Under the pieces are notes generated by a model. It saw only the letters and a program-made list of their open reading frames with translations. It was not told the origin of the DNA and made no database searches. A stretch of 18,046 nt of DNA from CAZUSO01 sp964622775 (GTDB lineage: Bacteria; Bacteroidota; Bacteroidia; Chitinophagales; Chitinophagaceae). Of the stretch, positions 7,290-13,365 are shown piece after piece. Both the position numbers and the translations under genes were made by a program. Location: the NCBI GenBank assembly GCA_964622775.1, contig CAZUSO010000059.1, positions 1-18,046 of the forward strand, given 5' to 3'. Every line of letters begins with the position of its first letter. Position 1 is the stretch's first letter.

Positions 7290-8453
7290 ATGAAAAACCC
7301 ACCCTCCCCGGTAAGCATAAACTATCAGTCTGTTTCTCATTTTGAAGGCTTAAATGCGCTGCGTTTTTTTGCTGCTTTTCTGGTGGCCATGCATCACTCT
7401 GAAACAATCCGTAAAAAGAACGGATTGTTTAATCTGGAATGGCTCAGCCTGTTTCAAAACGGCGGCAATGCAGTTTCGTTTTTTTTCGTGCTGAGTGGCT
7501 TTTTAATTACTTATCTTTTATTGAAAGAAAATAAAAACACGCAGACTATCCGTGTAAAGACATTTTATTTAAAGCGGGTGTTGAGAATCTGGCCGCTGTA
7601 TTTCTTTTTAGTGGCCATCGGTACGGTGATACTTCCGGTTGTGTTCAAATGGCTGCATATCGACTATGTATTTCCCTACACACTATCGCAATCCTGGTAT
7701 TATTTTGTTTTCTTCGTACCGGCATTAGTCACCTACCATTTTGGAACCCACCTGTTGCAACCGCTTTGGTCTATCGGCGTGGAAGAGATATTTTACCTTA
7801 TCTGGGCGCCCTTAGTCAGGTTTTTCAGAAAGCATATTCTCAGGGTCATCCTGATTATTATTATTGGAAAAGTTATTTTAAACGTGCTGGTGTATCCGCT
7901 GGATGAGCATAATCTCTTCCGGTATATTATCCAGTTGTGTTTTACGATTGAAGATATGGCTGTCGGCGGGCTTGGTGCCTGGGTAGTATTCAACAGCACA
8001 AAGCCTTTCGGGGACAGATTGCTGTACCGCAGACCAATGCAGATTATCCTGTATGGTATCTTGTTCGCTTTCCTGGTGTTCGACCAGAACATTGGCAACC
8101 GGGTCTGGAAACTCTTCTTTCAGACGCCGGTAATTTCCCGGATTATTATCGACTTTCTATTTCTGTATCTGATTATCGGAATTTCCTTAGCCGGCAATAA
8201 TATTTTTAAACTGAAAAGCAAAATCCTGTCCTTTTTCGGAGAGATATCTTACGGGATTTACATGTATCACATGCTTCTCGTTTTCGGTATTATTCTTTTG
8301 CTGAAAGACCGGCTTGCGAGTTGGCACGGGCTGACCGGATCGGTAATTTATTACCTCATTCTTTTTACTATGGTCATTTTGGTTTCCGCCGTATCCAAGC
8401 TCACCTTTGAAAATTATTTCCTGAGACTGAAGAAGAGACTGGATAAAAAATGA
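7290..8453 (+). CDS. Acyltransferase-3 (OafA/YrhL-type) membrane protein
   Basis: A 387-residue polytopic membrane protein of the acyltransferase-3 family, which transfers acetyl or other acyl groups to cell-surface glycans, O-antigen, peptidoglycan or small molecules. The start of the domain shows the signature GLNALRFFAAFLVAMHHSE (residues 20-38), with His35/His36 as the likely catalytic histidine pair region, then NAVSFFFVLSGFLITYLLLKE (60-80), a basic R-V-K-x3-L-K-R-V-L-R-I-W-P-L-Y block (88-104), and PLWSIGVEEIFYLIW (158-172) with the conserved Glu165-Glu166. About ten hydrophobic segments are apparent and there is no fused SGNH domain. The ATG lies 7 bases behind the thyA stop, and the gene converges on the flavoprotein gene with only 7 bases between stops. 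The acceptor substrate cannot be predicted. Confidence 0.88.
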   Translation: MKNPPSPVSINYQSVSHFEGLNALRFFAAFLVAMHHSETIRKKNGLFNLEWLSLFQNGGNAVSFFFVLSGFLITYLLLKENKNTQTIRVKTFYLKRVLRIWPLYFFLVAIGTVILPVVFKWLHIDYVFPYTLSQSWYYFVFFVPALVTYHFGTHLLQPLWSIGVEEIFYLIWAPLVRFFRKHILRVILIIIIGKVILNVLVYPLDEHNLFRYIIQLCFTIEDMAVGGLGAWVVFNSTKPFGDRLLYRRPMQIILYGILFAFLVFDQNIGNRVWKLFFQTPVISRIIIDFLFLYLIIGISLAGNNIFKLKSKILSFFGEISYGIYMYHMLLVFGIILLLKDRLASWHGLTGSVIYYLILFTMVILVSAVSKLTFENYFLRLKKRLDKK

Positions 8454-8460
8454 TATTGGC

Positions 8461-9432
8461 TTAGCCGGTATAGAACGGGTTTTCGGCAGTCCGGCAAAAA
8501 TCTTTCCAGATATCCTGCACGATATCTCCTGCCGGTTTGATATCGTTGATCATTCCGCTCACCTGTCCGATTTCCAGCTCCCCTTCATCCAGATTGCCCA
8601 GGAACATACCTTCTTTAGCGCGGGCACGACCCAGCAGCGTTTCCAGCGTGGCCTTATCCGCACATTGCGCTTCGGCCTGCAGGATTTGCTGATAGAATTG
8701 ATTCTTAATGAGCCGGACCGGTGTGAGTTGTTTCAGGGTCAATACAGTTTCCCCTTCGCCGGCATTTTTTACGGCCTCTTTGAAATGAATATGACTGGAA
8801 GCTTCATGGCTGCAAACAAAACGACTCCCGATTTGAACGCCCTCTGCGCCAAGCGCCATCACGGCGTACATCGCCCTTCCCGTAGCAATGCCCCCTGCGG
8901 CTAATAAAGGGATTTCAATCTGGCTCCGCACATTCGGAATTAAACAAAGCGTAGTAGTTTCCTCACGCCCGTTATGTCCTCCGGCCTCAAAGCCTTCGGC
9001 TACTACTGCATCGACACCGGCATCCTGGCATTTCAGGGCAAATTTGGTGCTGGACACCACATGAACTACCGTAATGCCTTCATCCTTCAGCGTTTTCGTC
9101 CAGGTTTTCGGATTGCCGGCTGAAGTGAATACAACCGGCACCTGCATTTCAATAATCTGGCGCATTATCAGATCAATATCGGGATATAACAAGGGGACAT
9201 TCACCGCAAAAGGCTTGTCAGTGGCTGACTTGTATTTTTGAATATGTGTGGCGAGCACTTCGGGATACATGCTTCCGGCGCCAATGATACCTAAGCCTCC
9301 GGCATTGCTGACGGCAGCGGCTAAGCGCCATCCTGATGCCCATATCATTCCGGCCTGCACAATAGGATAGGTAATTTGAAATAAACGGGTAACTCGGTTG
9401 TCAAACGATTGAAGTTCCGGGGTTGATGACAT
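8461..9432 (-). CDS. Nitronate monooxygenase / FabK-like FMN flavoprotein
   Basis: A 323-residue TIM-barrel flavoprotein of the nitronate monooxygenase (2-nitropropane dioxygenase) family, which also includes the enoyl-ACP reductase FabK. Visible landmarks are the N-terminal YPIVQAGMIWASGWRLAAAV and GGLGIIGAG (about 22-53), AEGFEAGGHNGRE (145-157) with the conserved His153, LLAAGGIATGRAM (176-188) and GVQIGSRF (198-205), which together form the FMN and phosphate-binding strands. No signal peptide is present, so it is cytoplasmic. Sequence alone does not separate nitronate oxidation from another reductase role, so I do not assign a symbol. It lies 59 bases behind the nucleotidylyltransferase gene on the same strand and converges with the acyltransferase gene. 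Confidence 0.85.
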   Translation of the reverse strand: MSSTPELQSFDNRVTRLFQITYPIVQAGMIWASGWRLAAAVSNAGGLGIIGAGSMYPEVLATHIQKYKSATDKPFAVNVPLLYPDIDLIMRQIIEMQVPVVFTSAGNPKTWTKTLKDEGITVVHVVSSTKFALKCQDAGVDAVVAEGFEAGGHNGREETTTLCLIPNVRSQIEIPLLAAGGIATGRAMYAVMALGAEGVQIGSRFVCSHEASSHIHFKEAVKNAGEGETVLTLKQLTPVRLIKNQFYQQILQAEAQCADKATLETLLGRARAKEGMFLGNLDEGELEIGQVSGMINDIKPAGDIVQDIWKDFCRTAENPFYTG

Positions 9433-9491
9433 TTTTAAAAAGAATAATTTTTTGGAAAAAGACAGGCAATAACAAATACCGTTGCCCGATT

Positions 9492-10487
9492 TTACCCTAA
9501 ATCGATATCCGTATTATCGCCGATATTCAGGCTTTGGCTCAGCCCGTGCACGGAGGCGTCGCTGCCGATAATGGAAGCTTTCATCACTACTTCTTCCAAT
9601 TCTGCAAAAGAGCCGATGATGCTGTTCCGGATAATGGAAGAACGGATACGGGTATTTTCACCAATGGACACCGAAGGGCCGATAATAGCATGCTCAATGG
9701 TGCAGCCCGGTGCAATATTGACCGGCGGAATGATCACCGTATCTTTAAATTGCGGAACGGTATAACCATCTTCTTCGTTCATTTTTTTCAGCAGGGTGGC
9801 ATTAGTTTCCAGCAGGGTTTCCTTCTTGCCGCAATCAAACCAGTTATTAACCCGGAACGCTTTAAAGGCAATGCCAAAGTTCAGCATTTTTTGAAGGGCA
9901 TCGGTAAGATGATATTCGCCATCCGGCCCTGCACCGTTATTCATCAGGTTTTGGAGGGCAATGAATAATTGTTCCGTTTCGCGGATTTTATATACACCCA
10001 CCATTGCCATATTGGATTTGGGTATCTGCGGTTTTTCGGTAAACTGGAGCACATAATCCTGATCATCCAACTGGGCAACGCCAAACAGGCGCGGGTCATC
10101 CACACGTCGCACTCCTACCTGAGATTCTCCGCTGGCTAATACCGTTTTTATATCAAAATCGCATATCGTATCGCCAAAAACAATAAGAATCTCATCATTA
10201 TTCACGGTCTCCCGGGTCAGCCAAACGGCATGACCGGTACCTCTGCGGTGATTTTGCGTTACAAAGGAACATTTCAAATCCGGATAAGTTCTGGCCACAT
10301 AATCCTGGATTTTATCGCCTAAATAGCCAATGATAAAAATAAATTCCTGAATGCCGGCGGCAATCAGCTGATCTACTATAACGCTCAAAATAGTTCGCCC
10401 CGCCAGCGGCATCAGCGCTTTCGGTTGTGTGTAAGTATGGGGCCTGAGCTTCGTGCCTGCTCCGGCCACAGGAATGATAGCTTTCAT
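9492..10487 (-). CDS. Sugar-phosphate nucleotidylyltransferase with left-handed beta-helix tail
   Basis: A 331-residue enzyme that should activate a sugar 1-phosphate to an NDP-sugar for glycan synthesis. The N-terminal Rossmann-like domain (about 1-235) shows the nucleotide-binding signature GAGTKLRPHTYTQPKAL (9-25) with Lys23, the RGTGHAV segment (82-88), and the metal-binding FGD at 104-106, followed by EKP (about 151-153) and the NWFDCGKKETLLETN region. The C-terminal about 80 residues are hexapeptide repeats (IGPSVSIGENTRI, IIGSDASVHG) forming a left-handed beta-helix, as in GlmU-like or archaeal two-domain enzymes. Unusually, the invariant G-x-G-T-R-L is G-A-G-T-K-L here (Lys13). Substrate (glucose-1-P, or glucosamine-1-P with an acetyltransferase tail) is undetermined. 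It follows a terminator downstream of the TlpA gene, so it probably has its own promoter. Confidence 0.85.
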   Translation of the reverse strand: MKAIIPVAGAGTKLRPHTYTQPKALMPLAGRTILSVIVDQLIAAGIQEFIFIIGYLGDKIQDYVARTYPDLKCSFVTQNHRRGTGHAVWLTRETVNNDEILIVFGDTICDFDIKTVLASGESQVGVRRVDDPRLFGVAQLDDQDYVLQFTEKPQIPKSNMAMVGVYKIRETEQLFIALQNLMNNGAGPDGEYHLTDALQKMLNFGIAFKAFRVNNWFDCGKKETLLETNATLLKKMNEEDGYTVPQFKDTVIIPPVNIAPGCTIEHAIIGPSVSIGENTRIRSSIIRNSIIGSFAELEEVVMKASIIGSDASVHGLSQSLNIGDNTDIDLG

Positions 10488-10609
10488 AAACGTGAAGATA
10501 GTGTTTTTTACAAATAAAGCTTGTTTGGGTTATAGAAAGATTAGCCATAAATGTAAAAAACGGATCACCGGTTGCTTGTATTTGCCTCCGGAAAGCCTGT
10601 AGGCTGATC

Positions 10610-10640
10610 AAAAAATCCGGAATCTTTTGGAATCCGGATT
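10610..10640 (-). terminator. Rho-independent terminator after the TlpA-like gene
   Basis: On the minus strand AATCCGGA (10640-10633) pairs perfectly with TCCGGATT (10621-10614) across an 11-base loop and runs straight into a stretch of six T (10615-10610). It lies 24 bases past the stop of the TlpA-like gene and 123 bases before the nucleotidylyltransferase start, so it should separate the two transcripts. Confidence 0.8.
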
Positions 10641-10663
10641 GCATATTTGGTAAAAATGTACCG

Positions 10664-11161
10664 TTATTTAGCGGCCAGCTCTTTGATTTTGGTATAAATT
10701 TCCGCTTCCCCGCCTTCCTCATATCCGGAGTGCATGAATGCGATCCTGCCTTCCTTATCCACAATAATAGTGAAAGGTACATTCTGAAAGTTCAGCGAAC
10801 GCTTCAAATCGCCATTGGGATCAAGATAAGTTGGGAAATCCCAGCCCTGCGATTTGGCATAAGCACGCACCTGAGCCGAGGCTCTTGCATCGTCCTGAGA
10901 AACTGTCATATAATTAAAATCGGTTTCAGATTTCCAGGCCGGCATGTTCTCCCGAATGGATTTTATCTCTTTTTTACAGGGGATACACCAGGTAGCCCAA
11001 AAGCTGACTAAGGTTACTTTCCCTTTTTCAAAAGTTTCGTTGAAATTAACTTTGCCGCCATCAATAGATTTTATGGATGTGGCAGGCAGTTCTGTGGTTT
11101 GTTGCGCTGCGGTTGCAAAAGCCATACAGGCAAAAACACTAATGGCTATTATTTTTTTCAT
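10664..11161 (-). CDS. TlpA/ResA-like exported thioredoxin-fold protein
   Basis: A 165-residue exported thiol-disulfide oxidoreductase. I chose the ATG at 11159-11161 instead of an in-frame start 21 codons upstream, because it gives a clean signal peptide (MKKIIAISVFACMAFATAAQ) cleaved near residue 19-21. The thioredoxin fold contains VSFWATWCIPCKKE with the redox pair Cys59-I-P-Cys62, and the cis-proline region NVPFTIIVDKEG with Pro129. This matches the TlpA/ResA class, which keep cysteines of exported proteins or apocytochromes reduced, or in some cases form disulfides. No lipobox is seen, so it is periplasmic or weakly anchored by the signal. The gene is divergent from the DUF6029-like gene, whose product carries a single Cys pair near its C-terminus and could be a substrate. 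A strong terminator follows. Confidence 0.88.
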   Translation of the reverse strand: MKKIIAISVFACMAFATAAQQTTELPATSIKSIDGGKVNFNETFEKGKVTLVSFWATWCIPCKKEIKSIRENMPAWKSETDFNYMTVSQDDARASAQVRAYAKSQGWDFPTYLDPNGDLKRSLNFQNVPFTIIVDKEGRIAFMHSGYEEGGEAEIYTKIKELAAK

Positions 11162-11183
11162 TCCGGTATTTTTTTGACCCTGG

Positions 11184-11192
11184 CAAATTATA
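11184..11192 (-). promoter_or_regulatory. Possible -7 box for the TlpA-like gene
   Basis: The minus strand reads TATAATTTG, which is TAnnTTTG with one extra base between the two halves. It sits about 23 bases ahead of the chosen ATG, a typical leader length. The fit is imperfect, so this is tentative. Confidence 0.25.
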
Positions 11193-11323
11193 AAAAAACA
11201 GCGTAAAACAGGTAATTTAGGCAAACAGAATTAACTAATCTTTTATTTTGAACAAAATCCATGTTACTTTGTGGCTTATTTAACCAAGAAATACAGAAAA
11301 TCCGCTTATCAATTTCAATTAAA

Positions 11324-12925
11324 ATGAAGCACGCATTTTTACGCCTTTTCCTGCTGTCGGTATTGCTGTCAGGAAGTTCCATCGTATCATTTGCCCAAAA
11401 CCAGGGAACGCTTTCCGGGGACATCATGACAAATGCCAATTTTTTCCAACGAGACACCGCTATTAATGCCGCAGGCAATCCACTCTATGATAACCTGCTG
11501 AGCGGCGGAGAAGCCTGGATGAGCCTCCGGTACTCCAATTACGGATTCACCGGATTTTTACGGCTGGATGCTTTTCACAACTCTAATCTGCAAAACCCTA
11601 CACAGCCGATGTCGGGTTTCGGAATCGGCGCATGGAGCATCAGTAAGGAATGGAAGGGGCTGACCGCAACCGGCGGATATATTTATGACCAGATTGGTAG
11701 CGGTATCCTGTTTCGTGCTTATGAAGACCGGGGCTTGCTTATTGACAATGCCCTGACCGGCCTATCGTTGAAATATGAAATTACACCAGAACTTATGATC
11801 AAAGGATTCACCGGACAGCAAAAAAATCTTTTTGAAAGATATCAGCCCGTCATCAAAGGACTGAATATAGAAGGCGACTGGCAGGTCGGGAAAGCGGTAT
11901 ATATCACGCCGGGATTTGGAGTGCTGAACCGCACGCTGGATAAAAGTTCGCTGGATAATGTGGTCAATAACATCAACAATCTTCCGTTGGAACAGCGTTT
12001 TGTGCCGACCTATAACGTGTATGCATTTACGGTTTACAATACGCTGACCGCAGGAGATTTTTCCTGGTACATTGAAGGCGCTTACAAAACACGTGAAGCG
12101 ATCAATGATCTTTCCGGAGTTCTGACCGGAGAAGACGGTAATATCGTTTACAGTACTTTGGGTTATGCCCGGAAAGGTGTAGCCGTTACTTTAACGGGAA
12201 AACGAACCGAGCATTTTGTGATGCGCACCTCTCCCAATGAAATCCTGAATTTCGGTATGCTGAACTGGCAGCCCATTATTGCCCAGATCCGTTCGCAGCG
12301 CCTGATTGCCCGCTATACTCCGCCTTCACTTGACTTCAGCGAAATTGGCGGCGCAGCTAATATGCTGATCAACCCTAATGACAATATTGACCTGAACATC
12401 AGCTATACGCATATCAATACTTTAAACGACCTGAAGCTGTACCGGGAGATCTATGGCGAAGCGAATTTCCGGGGATTAGGCGAAAAGATTTTATTAGATG
12501 TCGGCGCACAATATTTAGAATACAACCAGGAGTTTTACCAGACCAAACCTGGTGCTGGCACCGTCCAGGCTATCACCCCATTTGCCGAGCTGACCTACCG
12601 CGTTACTAAAAACCAGTCGCTGAAAGTGCAGCTTCAGTATATGAATACGCAGCAGGATTTCGGAAGCTGGGCATTTGCAGCGCTGGAGTATGCTATCGCA
12701 CCTAAATGGTCCTTCGCCTTGTCGGATATGTATAATGTTGATCCAAAGCGTACGGATATTTCCGGTCGTCATTTTTATAATGTATTTATGGCCTATACCG
12801 CCGGTGCACACCGCTTTTCATTAGCATACGTAAAACAGGTGGAAGGCGTAAACTGTACCGGTGGCGTTTGCCGTTACGAACCGGCATTCAGCGGATTGAA
12901 GTTTGGAATCACATCGAGCTTTTAG
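11324..12925 (+). CDS. DUF6029-like exported beta-rich (outer-membrane) protein
   Basis: A 533-residue exported protein of unknown function, resembling the DUF6029 family of Bacteroidota. I start it at the ATG at 11324, 21 codons inside the longest frame, since this gives a standard signal peptide (basic Lys2, hydrophobic core LRLFLLSVLLSG, cleavage after S-F-A at about residue 25). The mature protein is rich in alternating aromatic/hydrophobic and polar residues with many Gly, Tyr, Asn and Thr, ends in Phe (ITSSF), and looks like an outer-membrane beta-barrel. The segment YDQIGSGILFRAYEDRGLLIDNAL (about 125-148) is the part I associate with this family. The mature chain has only two cysteines, Cys511 and Cys516 (NCTGGVC), near the end. 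It is divergent from the TlpA-like thioredoxin gene. The family call is from memory and moderately sure. Confidence 0.75.
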   Translation: MKHAFLRLFLLSVLLSGSSIVSFAQNQGTLSGDIMTNANFFQRDTAINAAGNPLYDNLLSGGEAWMSLRYSNYGFTGFLRLDAFHNSNLQNPTQPMSGFGIGAWSISKEWKGLTATGGYIYDQIGSGILFRAYEDRGLLIDNALTGLSLKYEITPELMIKGFTGQQKNLFERYQPVIKGLNIEGDWQVGKAVYITPGFGVLNRTLDKSSLDNVVNNINNLPLEQRFVPTYNVYAFTVYNTLTAGDFSWYIEGAYKTREAINDLSGVLTGEDGNIVYSTLGYARKGVAVTLTGKRTEHFVMRTSPNEILNFGMLNWQPIIAQIRSQRLIARYTPPSLDFSEIGGAANMLINPNDNIDLNISYTHINTLNDLKLYREIYGEANFRGLGEKILLDVGAQYLEYNQEFYQTKPGAGTVQAITPFAELTYRVTKNQSLKVQLQYMNTQQDFGSWAFAALEYAIAPKWSFALSDMYNVDPKRTDISGRHFYNVFMAYTAGAHRFSLAYVKQVEGVNCTGGVCRYEPAFSGLKFGITSSF

Positions 12926-13365
12926 CTACTGAGGAATTCAGGGAAACGGTATGTGTGTGCTCGTAGATTAGACCGTGTTTCGTACATAATGATAAGAGAT
13001 TTGGCAAACCTGAAAACGTCAGTTGCAGGAGAGAAGTATAAAAAATTGTCGCACTACAATTACAATCCGCTTTTTTCGACATTCCGACCAATAACATTCC
13101 GGATTACGGAGCAATCCGATCAGAATTTCCGCATAGAGGAAATTTTCTCTTGCAAAGCAAAATCTTCGATTGCGTTTGGAATGGCACTCAACTTACGTCG
13201 TCGCATTGAAACAGCCCTGAATATCCCGGTTCAGGCGACGGTACATTTACTCCCTGTCATTTCCCATTAATAAAGGAGAAACCTTTTAAAAACCCGAAAT
13301 GACACCACATCTTTTGTTATACCAGCAACCACGGGTGTAACAATTTGGGATACGCCCATTGCTCT
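12926..13365. other. 440-base gap with no supported gene
   Basis: This lies between two convergent genes. Open frames across it (for example 12953-13270 on plus, 12909-13097 on minus) show no recognisable domain, no start signal and no hydrophobic or repeat pattern, so I do not call a gene. It contains a 6-base stem (13100-13105 with 13113-13118), a weak A+T stem at 13272-13286, an imperfect palindrome at 13135-13150, and repeat copy B at 13299-13357. No convincing terminator is seen for either converging gene. A decayed insertion element is possible but unproven. Confidence 0.5.
13299..13357 (+). repeat. Copy B of a diverged ~60-base intergenic repeat
   Basis: This is homologous, in the same orientation, to 69-130. 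The longest shared string is ACAATTTG, preceded by GGTGT and followed by a conserved AT and CCC. Differences between copies are almost all transitions. The copy ends 8 bases beyond the Snf2 stop codon, and a weak match (CATGT) continues into the last codons of that gene. It could mark the edge of an inserted segment. Confidence 0.5.

Noticed and set aside
13135..13150. AGAGGAAATTTTCTCT as an operator
   Set aside because: Imperfect palindrome, far from any promoter or gene start.
12953..13270. Open frame of 105 codons on plus in the gap after the DUF6029-like gene
   Set aside because: No recognisable domain, no promoter or start context and mixed composition. A frame of this length arises by chance at this base composition.
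13272..13286. Stem AAAGG/CCTTT as a terminator between the convergent genes
   Set aside because: Only five pairs, mostly A-T, with no long T-run on either strand.
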